Below, piece by piece: positions 16,919 to 26,090 of a stretch of DNA of 64,000 nucleotides; the first letter of the stretch is position 1; each line of letters starts with the position of its first letter. Below the pieces are notes generated by a model. It ran no database searches. It had not been told where the DNA came from and saw nothing but the letters and a program-made list of their open reading frames with translations. The stretch lies in assembly GCF_003259365.1 (NCBI RefSeq), contig NZ_QLLY01000027.1, forward strand, positions 34,189 to 98,188. Direction: 5' to 3'. Both the position numbers and the translations under genes were made by a program. This DNA comes from Streptomyces sp. PsTaAH-137 (GTDB taxonomy: Bacteria > Actinomycetota > Actinomycetes > Streptomycetales > Streptomycetaceae).

Positions 16919-17779
16919 GTGCCGGAACTTCCCGAGGTCGAAGTGGTGCGGCGGGGGCTCGCGCGGTGGGTGGCGCGGCGGACCGTCGCCGAGGCCGAAG
17001 TACGGCACCCGCGCGCCGTGCGCCGGCACATCGCGGGCGGTGAGGACTTCGCGCACCGCCTCAAGGGGCAGCGGATCGGGGAGCCGAGCCGCCGCGGCAA
17101 GTACCTCTGGCTGCCGCTGGAGACGACCCACACCTCCGTGCTCGCGCACCTCGGTATGAGCGGGCAGTTGCTGGTGCAGCCGCACGACGCCCCGGACGAG
17201 AAGCACCTGCGGATCAGGGTCCGGTTCGACGACGACCTCGGTACCGAACTGCGCTTCGTCGACCAGCGCACCTTCGGCGGTCTTTCGCTGCACGACACCA
17301 CCGCCGACGGGCTGCCCGACATCATCGCGCACATCGCCCGCGACCCGCTCGACCCGCTCTTCGACGACGCCGCGTTCCACGAGTCCCTGCGCCGCAAGCG
17401 CACCACCATCAAGCGCGCACTGCTCGATCAGTCGCTCATCAGCGGTGTCGGCAACATCTACGCGGACGAGGCGCTCTGGCGCGCGAAGCTGCACTACGAG
17501 CGGCCCACCGCCACGTTCACGAGCCCGCGCACGGCCGAACTCCTCGGCCACATCAGGGACGTGATGAACGCGGCGCTGTCCGTCGGCGGGACCAGCTTCG
17601 ACTCGCTCTACGTCAATGTGAACGGGGAGTCGGGATACTTCGACCGGTCCCTCGACGCGTACGGCCGGGAGGGACTGCCCTGCCGGCGGTGTGCCACGCC
17701 GATGCGGCGCCGCCCGTGGATGAACCGGTCCAGCTACTTCTGCCCGCGCTGTCAGCGGCCGCCGCGCGTCGCGTCGTAG
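16919..17779 (+). CDS. mutM: formamidopyrimidine-DNA glycosylase
   Basis: 286-aa bifunctional glycosylase/AP lyase that removes 8-oxoguanine and ring-opened purines. After loss of the initiator residue the mature protein starts PELPEVEVV, giving the catalytic Pro2 and Glu3. It has HLGMSGQLL, the helix-two-turn-helix GVGNIYADEALW, and a C-terminal zinc finger with Cys pairs CRRC and CPRC around RRPWMNRSSYF. The GTG start follows GGAGG. Its 3' end overlaps the convergent hxlR-type gene by 28 bp. Confidence 0.96.
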   Translation: MPELPEVEVVRRGLARWVARRTVAEAEVRHPRAVRRHIAGGEDFAHRLKGQRIGEPSRRGKYLWLPLETTHTSVLAHLGMSGQLLVQPHDAPDEKHLRIRVRFDDDLGTELRFVDQRTFGGLSLHDTTADGLPDIIAHIARDPLDPLFDDAAFHESLRRKRTTIKRALLDQSLISGVGNIYADEALWRAKLHYERPTATFTSPRTAELLGHIRDVMNAALSVGGTSFDSLYVNVNGESGYFDRSLDAYGREGLPCRRCATPMRRRPWMNRSSYFCPRCQRPPRVAS

Positions 17780-18156
17780 CGCTCGCGCGCCACCAGTACC
17801 TCGTCCATGCGGCCCTCGACGAACTCGATCAGGGCGAGGAGCCGGCCGGCCACCTCGTGGCCCAGCGGGGTGAGTTCGTAGTCCACGCGCGGCGGGTTCG
17901 TCGGCTGGGCCTCGCGGTGCACCAGGCCGTCGCGCTCCAGCGCCTGCAGCGTCTGGGACAGCATCTTCTCGCTCACGCCGTCGACCCGGCGGCGCAGTTC
18001 GTTGAAGCGGAACGAGCCCTCGTGCAGCGCTCCGAGCGTGAGGGCGCCCCAGCGGCCCGTCACGTGTTCGAGCGTGCCGCGCGACGGGCAGGCCCGGGCG
18101 AACACGTCGTAGGCACTGTCCGTGACACTCACGGTGGCGCTGTCGGTCGAGGTCAT
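17752..18156 (-). CDS. HxlR-family winged-helix regulator
   Basis: 134 aa. It has the HxlR/MarR-like DNA-binding fold with CPSRGTLEHVTGRWGALTL near the N-terminus, the recognition region RRRVDGVSEKMLSQTLQALE, and the wing PRVDYELTPLG. The Cys in ARACPSRG is at the position that senses quinones or electrophiles in some relatives. ATG 18156 was chosen. A GTG at 18186 would place the coding start inside the palindrome upstream. The target is unknown; an inverted repeat 15-51 bp before the start suggests autoregulation. Confidence 0.9.
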   Translation of the reverse strand: MTSTDSATVSVTDSAYDVFARACPSRGTLEHVTGRWGALTLGALHEGSFRFNELRRRVDGVSEKMLSQTLQALERDGLVHREAQPTNPPRVDYELTPLGHEVAGRLLALIEFVEGRMDEVLVARERYDATRGGR

Positions 18157-18170
18157 GAACGCAGCATACT

Positions 18171-18207
18171 CCCGGTTAGCGCTCACTCAAGGGGTGCGCT
18201 AACCGGG
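18171..18207. promoter_or_regulatory. 11-bp inverted repeat upstream of hxlR-type gene
   Basis: CCCGGTTAGCG (18171-18181) and CGCTAACCGGG (18197-18207) are perfect complements separated by 15 bp. The site lies between the stop of the CAP-protein gene and the HxlR start. It may be the HxlR operator, or a terminator hairpin for the CAP gene, whose transcript runs into it. There is no T-tract, which favours an operator. Confidence 0.5.
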
Positions 18208-18230
18208 AATAAGTGGTGACTGTCCGGGGC

Positions 18231-19382
18231 CTAGTAGCCGAAGTCCTGCGTCCACCACGGGCCGCCGGAGCCGAAGTGCACCCCGACGCCGAGGGTCTTG
18301 AAGTCGCAGTTGAGGATGTTGGCCTTGTGGCCCTCGCTGTTCATCCAGGCGTCCATCACGGACTGGGCGTTGGCCTGTCCGCGGGCGATGTTCTCGCCGC
18401 CCAGATTGGTGATGCCGGCCTTCTTGGCGCGGTCCCACGGCGTCGCGCCGTCCGGGTCCGTGTGGTCGAAGAAGTTCCGCGCGGCCATGTCCTCGCTGAA
18501 GTCGCTCGCCAGGGCGGCCAGCCCACTGTCCGCGGTCACCGGGGAACAGCCGACCTTGGCGCGCTCCTGGTTGACCAGCGTGAGCACCTGGGCCGCGGCC
18601 GCCGCCTCGTCGGAGGTGGTCGTCGCCGCCTTCGTGGTGGGCGCCGAGGTCTTCTCCTCGGCGGACGCCGACGGGCTCGCGGTCTTCGGCTTCGTGACGG
18701 TGCCGGCGCTCTTGGTCTCGACCGGGGTCTTCGACGGCTTCGCGGACGGCTCGGCCGACTCGGAGGACTTCGAGGGGGAGGCGGACGGGGAGGCCGAGCG
18801 CTGGTCGTCGCGGCTCGCGGCGGACTCCGATGCGCGGTCCTCGACCGTGCCGTCGGTGCCGCCCTGCGCCTCGACGCTCGGGGAGCCCGCGGCCTGCACC
18901 TTGTTTCCGCCGTGGTCGCCACCGAGCTTGAAGGTGTCGGAGCCCGGGATCAGCCCCGAGGCCACCGCGACCGCGCCCATGGCCACGCACGCCGAGGCGC
19001 CGAGGAGGCCGGTGCGCAGCGGGACACCGTCGCGCTTCTTGCGGCGGCGGTGGGCGTGCCCGCGCGGAGGCTCGTCGGACCCGCCGTCCGCGTGAGCCCC
19101 CACGGTGCCGTAGGCGGCCGTGACGGTCTCGTCCTGCGGCGCGTAGGGCGATGTGGCGTACGAGGACGGCGCCTGTGTGTAGGAGGGCGTCGGGGCGTAC
19201 GCGGAGTGCGCGGAATGTGAGGGGTAGGAGGAGGTCCGCTCCTCGTACGCCCCAGCGTGATCAACGCCGTACGCCTCGCCGTATCCTTCGGTGTACCAGC
19301 CCTCGGAGTGCTGCTCCTCCGGAGTGCCCGTAGCGCGGCCCGTGGCGGCGCGGCCGGCGTCGGAGCGTCGGTGGCGTCCCAT
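18231..19382 (-). CDS. membrane-anchored CAP/SCP-domain protein
   Basis: 383 aa. A charged, Tyr/Ser/Pro-rich cytoplasmic N-terminus carries HRRRKKR just before a single membrane segment (TGLLGASACVAMGAVAVASG). A long Ser/Thr/Lys/Ala low-complexity linker follows. The C-terminal 120 residues are a CAP domain (NQERAKVGCSPVTADSGLAA, FFDHTDPDG, GENIARG, WMNSEGHKANIL). Bacterial CAP proteins are extracellular and of unsettled function. A type II anchor with the CAP domain outside is inferred. ATG 19382 gives MGRHRRSDAG; an earlier start would lack support. Confidence 0.88.
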   Translation of the reverse strand: MGRHRRSDAGRAATGRATGTPEEQHSEGWYTEGYGEAYGVDHAGAYEERTSSYPSHSAHSAYAPTPSYTQAPSSYATSPYAPQDETVTAAYGTVGAHADGGSDEPPRGHAHRRRKKRDGVPLRTGLLGASACVAMGAVAVASGLIPGSDTFKLGGDHGGNKVQAAGSPSVEAQGGTDGTVEDRASESAASRDDQRSASPSASPSKSSESAEPSAKPSKTPVETKSAGTVTKPKTASPSASAEEKTSAPTTKAATTTSDEAAAAAQVLTLVNQERAKVGCSPVTADSGLAALASDFSEDMAARNFFDHTDPDGATPWDRAKKAGITNLGGENIARGQANAQSVMDAWMNSEGHKANILNCDFKTLGVGVHFGSGGPWWTQDFGY

Positions 19383-19518
19383 GTCTGTGGCCTTCCTCGA
19401 TCCTCGCGGTCGTCGATGCGACTCACCCGTACGGGTGAGACTCATCGGTCCGCGACGGTACCCCAGAACGCAAGGGGAGGAAGTGCTCAGAGAGCAATTG
19501 GCCGGTTAGCGTGCAGCC

Positions 19519-19800
19519 ATGAATGAAGATGTGCGCCTGGTCGCGTGGGTGCGAGGACGCGTCCAACGTGTGGGTTTCCGCTGGTTCACGCGGGCGCGGG
19601 CCCTGGAGATCGGCGGCCTGAGTGGTTTTGCTCTCAATTTGGACGACGGTCGCGTACAAGTGGTCGCCGAAGGACCGCGCACGGCATGTCAGCAACTGCT
19701 CGACTGGCTCCACGGTGACGACACACCCGGACGCGTCGACGGTGTCACCGAGATCTGGGACACACCCCGAGGCGGCTACGACGGATTTGCCATCCGCTGA
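19519..19800 (+). CDS. acyP: acylphosphatase
   Basis: 93-aa small hydrolase of carboxyl-phosphate bonds. The substrate-binding loop GRVQRVGFRWFTRARA carries the catalytic Arg, and the catalytic Asn is in GFALNLDDG (usually G-x-V-R-N-x-x-D-G). The start ATG is well placed after a promoter region shared with the divergent CAP gene. It lies in the conserved acylphosphatase-smc neighbourhood. Confidence 0.92.
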   Translation: MNEDVRLVAWVRGRVQRVGFRWFTRARALEIGGLSGFALNLDDGRVQVVAEGPRTACQQLLDWLHGDDTPGRVDGVTEIWDTPRGGYDGFAIR

Positions 19801-20192
19801 ACCGTCGCCGCAGGCCGACGGCGAACGAGCGGCGCGGAGGTGCCGTGGGCAACTGCTCCGGGCAGAAACGCCCTGGTGGTTGCCAACGCGGGGGAGTCGT
19901 GGCAGGCTCCGGATGAACGGATGATCTCCACACCCCCAGGGCCCCGACGGTGAGGCCGCGCCGCACGATCCACGGCGCAGAGCCCCCGGGATGCCCGCCA
20001 ATACGGGGTGTGATCGTGTTGACCGTCAAACTTTTTGGTGAGACTCTGGAATCCCCGCGCACCTTAGCTGTTTGGCATGTGAGAACGGCCGGCAAGACAA
20101 GAAGTGCCAAGCACCGCGGGTGCGTTTTCCCCTTCAAACCTCACGACCCACCATCGCTACGGTCGGTCACTCAGTGTGGAGGACCATCCATC
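19801..20192. other. intergenic region upstream of small coiled-coil gene
   Basis: 392 bp without a supported gene. A weak hairpin (TCGCCG, CGGCGA at 19805-19824) follows the acylphosphatase stop. A TTGACC element at 20019-20024 could be a -35 box, but the -10 candidate (GACTCT) is poor. The GTGGAGGA at 20176-20183 is the ribosome-binding site of the next gene. Confidence 0.5.
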
Positions 20193-20393
20193 ATGGCAAA
20201 GGCGCTTCTCGGTTACGTCGGCGGCAGCGACCCGCGACTTCTCGCCGAGATGCGACGGCTCCAGCAGCGTGTCCAGGACCTGGAATCCGAGCTTGGCCGG
20301 ATCCAGGCGGAGAACGACGCGCTCGCGGCTGCCGCTTCTCACGACGCTCTCATCGAGGTCGACGTACCCCAGGCGGAGCCCGCGCTCACCTGA
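20193..20393 (+). CDS. small conserved coiled-coil protein
   Basis: 66 aa, MAKALLGYVGGSDPRLLAEM at the N-terminus. A heptad-rich helix (RLQQRVQDLESELGRIQAEN) and an acidic tail follow. There is no known catalytic motif. Its start follows GTGGAGGA at 9-bp spacing, and a rho-independent terminator follows, so it looks like a well-expressed monocistronic gene. Function unknown; it sits immediately upstream of smc, but I see no evidence that it acts with it. Confidence 0.8.
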   Translation: MAKALLGYVGGSDPRLLAEMRRLQQRVQDLESELGRIQAENDALAAAASHDALIEVDVPQAEPALT

Positions 20394-20463
20394 CCGCATT
20401 CAACGGCGCACGCGGTCCGGCTGCTCGTAACCACCGCTTGACAGAGCAACGCACCAGATATGC

Positions 20464-20491
20464 AAGGGACGCTTCGGCGTCCCTTCTTTCT
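20464..20491 (+). terminator. rho-independent terminator
   Basis: AAGGGACGC, TTCG tetraloop, GCGTCCCTT and then a pyrimidine/T-rich tail (CTTTCTT). A textbook intrinsic terminator for the small coiled-coil gene, unusual in its clarity for this GC-rich genome. Confidence 0.9.
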
Positions 20492-20627
20492 TCCCTCCCG
20501 GCCCGCCCCGGTCGGTGAGCCCCCGCGCACCGAAGCGCTTTCTTAACGTCTGATGTGCCCTGCACCTTCATCGGTGAAACCGTGGGTTCATGGAGTGAGA
20601 CGGGGGCGCCCGGTAGAGTCCGACGGC

Positions 20628-23600
20628 GTGCACCTCAAGGCTCTGACCCTGCGCGGGTTCAAATCGTTCGCCTCGGCCACCACGCTGCGGTTCGAGCCGG
20701 GCATCACCTGTGTCGTGGGGCCCAACGGCTCGGGCAAGTCCAATGTCGTGGACGCTCTCAGCTGGGTCATGGGCGAGCAGGGCGCCAAGTCGCTGCGCGG
20801 CGGCAAGATGGAGGACGTCATCTTCGCCGGTACCACCGGCCGGCCGCCGCTCGGCCGCGCCGAGGTGTCGCTGACCATCGACAACTCCGACGGGGCCCTG
20901 CCCATCGAGTACGCAGAGGTCACCATCACGCGGATCATGTTCCGCAACGGCGGCAGCGAGTACCAGATCAACGGCGACACCTGCCGCCTCCTCGACATCC
21001 AGGACCTGCTCTCCGACTCCGGCATCGGCCGCGAGATGCACGTCATCGTCGGGCAGGGCCAGCTCGACTCCGTCCTGCACGCCGACCCCATGGGCCGCCG
21101 CGCCTTCATCGAGGAGGCCGCCGGCGTCCTCAAGCACCGCAAGCGCAAGGAGAAGGCGCTGCGGAAGCTCGACGCGATGCAGGCCAACCTCTCCCGCGTC
21201 CAGGACCTCACCGACGAACTGCGGCGGCAGCTCAAGCCGCTCGGCCGCCAGGCGGCCGTCGCCCGGCGGGCCGCCGTCATCCAGGCCGATCTGCGCGACG
21301 CACGGCTGCGCCTGCTCGCCGACGATCTCGTACGGCTGCGGGAGGCGCTCAGCGCCGAGGTCGCCGACGAGGCCGAGCTGAAGCGGCGCAAGGAGGCCGC
21401 TGAGGACGAGCTGAAGAAGGCCCTGTTGCGCGAGGGGCACCTGGAGGACGAGGTCCGGCAGCTCACGCCGCGGTTGCAGCGCGCACAGCAGACCTGGGTG
21501 GAGCTGTCCCAGCTCGCCGAGCGTGTGCGCGGGACCGTCTCGCTGGCCGACGCGCGGGTGACGAGCGCCCGGTCCGCACCCGCCGAGGAGCGGCGCGGCC
21601 GCGACCCCGAGGACCTGGAGCGCGAGGCGGCCCGGGTACGGGAGCAGGAGGCCGAGCTGGAGGCCGCCCTGGAGGCGGCGCAGACCGCCCTCGACGAGAC
21701 GGTGTCCCACCGGGCCGACCTGGAGCGCGAACTGGCGGTCGAGGAGCGCCGGCTCAAGGATGTCGCCCGGGCCATCGCCGACCGCCGGGAGGGCCTGGCC
21801 CGACTGCAGGGGCAGGTCAACGCGGCGCACTCGCGGGCCGCCTCCGCCCGGGCCGAGATCGACCGGCTCGCCGCCGCGCGGGACGAGGCCGAGCAGCGGT
21901 CCGTCGCGGCGCAGGAGGAGTACGAGCAGCTCAAGGCCGAGGTCGACGGGCTCGACGCCGGTGACGAAGAGCTCGGAGCGCGCCTGGAGGAGGCGAAGAC
22001 CGGGCTCTCCGGTGCCGAGTCCGCGCTGTCCGCCGCCCGGGAGGCCGCCACCTCCGCCGAGCGCAAGCGGGCCGCCGTCGCCGCCCGGCACGAGGCGCTC
22101 GCGCTCGGGCTGCGCAGGAAGGACGGTACGGGGGCGCTGCTCGGGGCGAAGGAACGGCTGAGCGGGCTGCTCGGACCCGCCGCCGAACTGCTCTCCGTGG
22201 AACCCGGGTTCGAGGTACCCGTGGCGGCGGCCTTCGGGGCGGCGGCCGACGCCATCGCCGTGACCTCGCCGACCGCCGCTGCCGAAGCGATTCGCCTCCT
22301 GCGCAAGCAGGACGCGGGCCGGGCCGCCCTGCTGCTCGCGGGGGAGGCCTCCGGCGAGCCGGAGGCGGCGGGGCCGGGCAGTCCGCCCTACGCCGCCGAA
22401 CTGGTCCGCGGACCGTCCGAGTTGCTGCCCGCGGTGCGCAGGCTGCTGCGCGGCATCGTTGTCGTCGGGACCCTGGAGGACGCCGAGGACCTGGTCTACG
22501 CCCGGCCCGAGCTGACCGCGGTCACCGCTGAGGGAGATCTGCTCGGTGCGCACTTCGCGCACGGCGGGTCCGCCGGGGCGCCCAGCCTCCTGGAGGTCCA
22601 GGCCTCCGTCGACGAGGCCGCGGCCGAGCTGGAGCGGCTGGCCGCCCAGTGCGAGGAACTGGCCGAGGTCCAGCAGGCGGCGGGGGCGCGGCGCAAGGAG
22701 TGCGCCGCGCTCGTCGAGGAGCTGGGGCAGCGGCAGCGGGCCACGGAGCGGGAGCGCTCCGGCCGGGCGCAGCAGCTCGGGCGGCTCGCCGGGCAGGCGC
22801 GGGGCGCCGCGGGCGAGGCCGAGCGGAGCGCGGCCGCGGCGGCCAAGGCGCAGGACGCGCTGGAGAAGGCCGCGATGGACGCCGAGGAACTGGCCGAGCG
22901 GCTTGCCGTGGCCGAGGAGCAGTCCGCCCACGGCGACGGGGGCGAGGAGCCGGACACGTCCGTGCGCGACCGGCTCTCCGCCGACGGGGCCAACGCGCGG
23001 CAGACGGAGATGGAGGCCCGTCTTCAGGTGCGTACGCACGAGGAGCGGGTCAAGGGGCTCGCGGGGCGCGCCGACTCGCTCGACCGGGCCGCCCGCGCCG
23101 AACGAGAGGCACGCGCGCGTGCCGAGCGGCAGCGGGTCCGGCTCCGGCACGAGGCCGCGGTCGCCGAGGCCGTCGCGTCCGGCGCCCGGCAGCTGCTCGT
23201 GCACGTCGAGGTCTCCATCGCGCGGGCCGACGCGGAGCGCACGCTCGCCGAGCGGGCCAAGGCCGTACGGGAGCAGGAACTCGTCGCCGAGCGGGGCCGC
23301 GGCCGGGATCTCAAGGCGGAACTCGACAAACTCACTGATTCGGTTCACCGCGGCGAGGTACTGGGGGCGGAGAAGCGGCTGCGGATCGAGCAGCTGGAGA
23401 CCAAGGCCCTGGAGGAACTGGGTGTCGAGCCGGCCGGACTCGTCGCGGACTACGGTCCCGGCAAGCTCGTGCCGCCCTCGCTCCCCGCCGAGGGCGAGGA
23501 ACTGCCCGAGGACCCGGAGCATCCGCGCAACCAGCCGCGGCCGTTCGTCCGTTCGGAGCAGGAGAAACGGCTCAAGTCCGCCGAGCGCGCCTATCAGCAG

Positions 23601-24194
23601 CTGGGCAAGGTCAACCCCCTTGCCCTGGAGGAGTTCGCGGCGCTCGAAGAGCGCCACAAGTTCCTCAGTGAGCAGCTGGAGGACCTGAAGAAGACCCGTA
23701 CCGACCTCCTTCAAGTGGTGAAGGAGGTGGACGAGCGCGTCGAGCAGGTGTTCACCGAGGCGTACCGGGACACGGCGCGGGAGTTCGAGGGCGTCTTCAG
23801 CCGGCTGTTCCCGGGCGGCGAGGGACGGCTGATCCTGACCGACCCCGACAACATGCTCACCACGGGCGTGGACGTCGAGGCCCGCCCGCCGGGCAAGAAG
23901 GTCAAGCGGCTGAGCCTGCTCTCCGGCGGCGAGCGCTCGCTGACCGCCGTGGCGATGCTGGTCTCCATCTTCAAGGCGCGGCCCAGCCCGTTCTACGTGA
24001 TGGACGAGGTCGAGGCCGCTCTCGACGACACCAATCTGCAGCGCCTGATCCGCATCATGCAGGAGCTTCAGGAGGCCTCGCAGCTCATCGTGATCACGCA
24101 CCAGAAGCGCACGATGGAGGTCGCCGACGCGCTGTACGGCGTCTCCATGCAGGGCGACGGGGTGTCGAAGGTGATCAGCCAGCGGCTGCGGTAG
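20628..24194 (+). CDS. smc: chromosome segregation ATPase SMC
   Basis: 1188-aa condensin core subunit that loops and compacts DNA. The N-terminal head has Walker A GPNGSGKSN at 31-39. Two long coiled coils flank a hinge at about 510-680. The C-terminal head has the ABC signature LLSGGERSLTAVAML and Walker B PFYVMDEVEAALDD. Length is typical. The GTG at 20628 gives VHLKALTLRGFKSF, the conserved first strand. The partners ScpA and ScpB are not in the window. Confidence 0.97.
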   Translation: MHLKALTLRGFKSFASATTLRFEPGITCVVGPNGSGKSNVVDALSWVMGEQGAKSLRGGKMEDVIFAGTTGRPPLGRAEVSLTIDNSDGALPIEYAEVTITRIMFRNGGSEYQINGDTCRLLDIQDLLSDSGIGREMHVIVGQGQLDSVLHADPMGRRAFIEEAAGVLKHRKRKEKALRKLDAMQANLSRVQDLTDELRRQLKPLGRQAAVARRAAVIQADLRDARLRLLADDLVRLREALSAEVADEAELKRRKEAAEDELKKALLREGHLEDEVRQLTPRLQRAQQTWVELSQLAERVRGTVSLADARVTSARSAPAEERRGRDPEDLEREAARVREQEAELEAALEAAQTALDETVSHRADLERELAVEERRLKDVARAIADRREGLARLQGQVNAAHSRAASARAEIDRLAAARDEAEQRSVAAQEEYEQLKAEVDGLDAGDEELGARLEEAKTGLSGAESALSAAREAATSAERKRAAVAARHEALALGLRRKDGTGALLGAKERLSGLLGPAAELLSVEPGFEVPVAAAFGAAADAIAVTSPTAAAEAIRLLRKQDAGRAALLLAGEASGEPEAAGPGSPPYAAELVRGPSELLPAVRRLLRGIVVVGTLEDAEDLVYARPELTAVTAEGDLLGAHFAHGGSAGAPSLLEVQASVDEAAAELERLAAQCEELAEVQQAAGARRKECAALVEELGQRQRATERERSGRAQQLGRLAGQARGAAGEAERSAAAAAKAQDALEKAAMDAEELAERLAVAEEQSAHGDGGEEPDTSVRDRLSADGANARQTEMEARLQVRTHEERVKGLAGRADSLDRAARAEREARARAERQRVRLRHEAAVAEAVASGARQLLVHVEVSIARADAERTLAERAKAVREQELVAERGRGRDLKAELDKLTDSVHRGEVLGAEKRLRIEQLETKALEELGVEPAGLVADYGPGKLVPPSLPAEGEELPEDPEHPRNQPRPFVRSEQEKRLKSAERAYQQLGKVNPLALEEFAALEERHKFLSEQLEDLKKTRTDLLQVVKEVDERVEQVFTEAYRDTAREFEGVFSRLFPGGEGRLILTDPDNMLTTGVDVEARPPGKKVKRLSLLSGGERSLTAVAMLVSIFKARPSPFYVMDEVEAALDDTNLQRLIRIMQELQEASQLIVITHQKRTMEVADALYGVSMQGDGVSKVISQRLR

Positions 24195-24303
24195 GCGCCC
24201 GTCCGGCGGTACTCCTCCGATGCCCTTCAGGGCCTTCACTGTCATTCAAGAGTTGAACACAACTGGGCTCTGCTGTGCCCAAAAGTTCACAGCACCCCAA
24301 GTA

Positions 24304-24331
24304 TTGACTTCGAAACTTGAACGCATAGTCT
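24304..24331 (+). promoter_or_regulatory. candidate promoter of glcP
   Basis: TTGACT (24304-24309) and TAGTCT (24326-24331) are spaced by 16 bp. This fits a vegetative sigma-HrdB type promoter 110 bp before the permease start, in an unusually AT-rich patch for this genome. Confidence 0.55.
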
Positions 24332-24440
24332 CTGCAACGTTGCTTTTACCTTCAGGTGGTGAGCCGCGTCATCGTGTGCGCCACTGGAAGGGCTCTCGCC
24401 CCCACCCCCGGCAGTGAAGCCGGTGGCCCGAGGAGTACAC

Positions 24441-25856
24441 GTGACCGATACAGCGGCACCCAGTTCCGGAGCCCGGGACGCTCAGCCCGAGCATCTGGGC
24501 CATGTCATTTTCATCGCGGCCGCGGCCGCGATGGGCGGCTTCCTGTTCGGCTACGACAGTTCCGTGATCAACGGCGCCGTCGAGGCCATCCGCGACCGGT
24601 ACGACATCGGCTCCGCCGGGCTCGCACAGGTGATCGCCATCGCGCTGATCGGCTGTGCCATCGGTGCCGCCACCGCGGGGCGGATCGCCGACCGGATCGG
24701 GCGGATCCGGTGCATGCAGATCGCGGCGGTCCTGTTCACCATCAGCGCCGTCGGCTCGGCGCTCCCCTTCGCCCTGTGGGACCTGGCGTTCTGGCGCATC
24801 ATCGGTGGCTTCGCCATCGGTATGGCCTCGGTGATCGGCCCGGCCTACATCGCCGAGGTCGCCCCGCCCGCCTACCGCGGCCGGCTCGGCTCCTTCCAGC
24901 AGGCGGCGATCGTCATCGGTATCGCCATCTCCCAGTTGGTCAACTGGGGTCTGCTGAACGCGGCGGGCGGTGACCAGCGCGGCAAGCTGATGGGTCTCGA
25001 GGCCTGGCAGGTCATGCTCGGCGTCATGGTGATTCCGGCCGTGCTCTACGGGCTGCTGTCCTTCGCGATCCCGGAGTCGCCGCGCTTCCTGATCTCGGTG
25101 GGCAAGACCGACCGGGCGAAGAAGGTTCTCGAAGAGGTCGAGGGCGACAGGATCGACCTCGACGCGCGCGTGAGCGAGATCGAGAACGCCATGCGCAGCG
25201 AGCACAAGTCGAGTTTCAAGGACCTGCTCGGCGGCAGCTTCTTCTTCAAGCCGATCGTCTGGATCGGTATCGGTCTGTCGGTCTTCCAGCAGTTCGTCGG
25301 CATCAACGTCGCGTTCTACTACTCGTCGACGCTGTGGCAGTCCGTCGGCATCGACCCGTCGGACTCGTTCTTCTACTCCTTCACGACGTCGATCATCAAC
25401 ATCGTCGGTACGGTCATCGCGATGATCTTCGTGGACCGGATCGGCCGCAAGCCGCTGGCCCTGATCGGTTCCGTCGGTATGGTCATCGGTCTCGGCCTGG
25501 AGGCGTGGGCGTTCTCCTACGACCTGGTGGACGGCAAGCTGCCGGCCACGCAGGGCTGGGTGGCCCTGGTCGCGGCCCACGTGTTCGTCCTCTTCTTCGC
25601 CCTGTCGTGGGGTGTCGTCGTCTGGGTCTTCCTCGGCGAGATGTTCCCGAACCGGATCCGTGCCGCCGCACTGGGCGTGGCCGCCTCGGCGCAGTGGATC
25701 GCCAACTGGGCGATCACCGCGAGCTTCCCGTCCCTGGCCGACTGGAACCTGTCGGCGACGTACATCATCTACACGGTGTTCGCCGCGCTCTCCATCCCCT
25801 TCGTGCTCAAGTTCGTCAAGGAGACCAAGGGCAAGGCGCTGGAGGAGATGGGCTGA
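24441..25856 (+). CDS. glcP: MFS sugar:proton symporter, probable glucose permease GlcP
   Basis: 471 aa, 12 predicted membrane helices, sugar-porter family. Signatures include GFLFGYDSSVINGA, ADRIGRIRCM, PESPRFL, QQFVGINVAFYYSS, DRIGRKPLA and the C-terminal KETKGKALEE. The position directly after smc matches the major glucose permease locus glcP1 of S. coelicolor as I recall it. That permease is glucose-inducible and feeds GlkA-dependent carbon control. The GTG start follows GAGGAG. Confidence 0.88.
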   Translation: MTDTAAPSSGARDAQPEHLGHVIFIAAAAAMGGFLFGYDSSVINGAVEAIRDRYDIGSAGLAQVIAIALIGCAIGAATAGRIADRIGRIRCMQIAAVLFTISAVGSALPFALWDLAFWRIIGGFAIGMASVIGPAYIAEVAPPAYRGRLGSFQQAAIVIGIAISQLVNWGLLNAAGGDQRGKLMGLEAWQVMLGVMVIPAVLYGLLSFAIPESPRFLISVGKTDRAKKVLEEVEGDRIDLDARVSEIENAMRSEHKSSFKDLLGGSFFFKPIVWIGIGLSVFQQFVGINVAFYYSSTLWQSVGIDPSDSFFYSFTTSIINIVGTVIAMIFVDRIGRKPLALIGSVGMVIGLGLEAWAFSYDLVDGKLPATQGWVALVAAHVFVLFFALSWGVVVWVFLGEMFPNRIRAAALGVAASAQWIANWAITASFPSLADWNLSATYIIYTVFAALSIPFVLKFVKETKGKALEEMG

Positions 25857-25878
25857 CCCGCCCGCTCCCCGCACGACC

Positions 25879-25917
25879 CGGGGAGACGGCTTCTCATCCC
25901 CCGCCGCCGTCTCCCCG
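25879..25917 (+). terminator. glcP terminator
   Basis: Perfect 12-bp arms CGGGGAGACGGC (25879-25890) and GCCGTCTCCCCG (25906-25917) around a 15-nt loop, 23 bp after the glcP stop. No T-tract, as is usual in Streptomyces. Confidence 0.75.
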
Positions 25918-26090
25918 TCGACTCCGCCGCCTCCGGTCCTCCGGGGGCGGCGCCGTCGTTCCGCGGATCACCGGACCAGCACGCCGCCGCCGATCTCCGG
26001 CGCCGTACGGCAGCTCTCTCGCCGTCCGATTACGGACGAAGACTTACACCAGCAGGCTCATCCCCGCAGTGCACCACCCGCGGCCGCGGC

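Noticed and set aside
18182..18196. CTTGAGT on the minus strand within the hxlR inverted-repeat spacer as an HspR (HAIR) site
   Set aside because: Only one half-site is present; the ACTCAAG-N7 partner spacing is missing.
20568..24245. 1225-aa open frame antisense to smc
   Set aside because: High-GC mirror frame with no motif. The plus strand encodes complete SMC.
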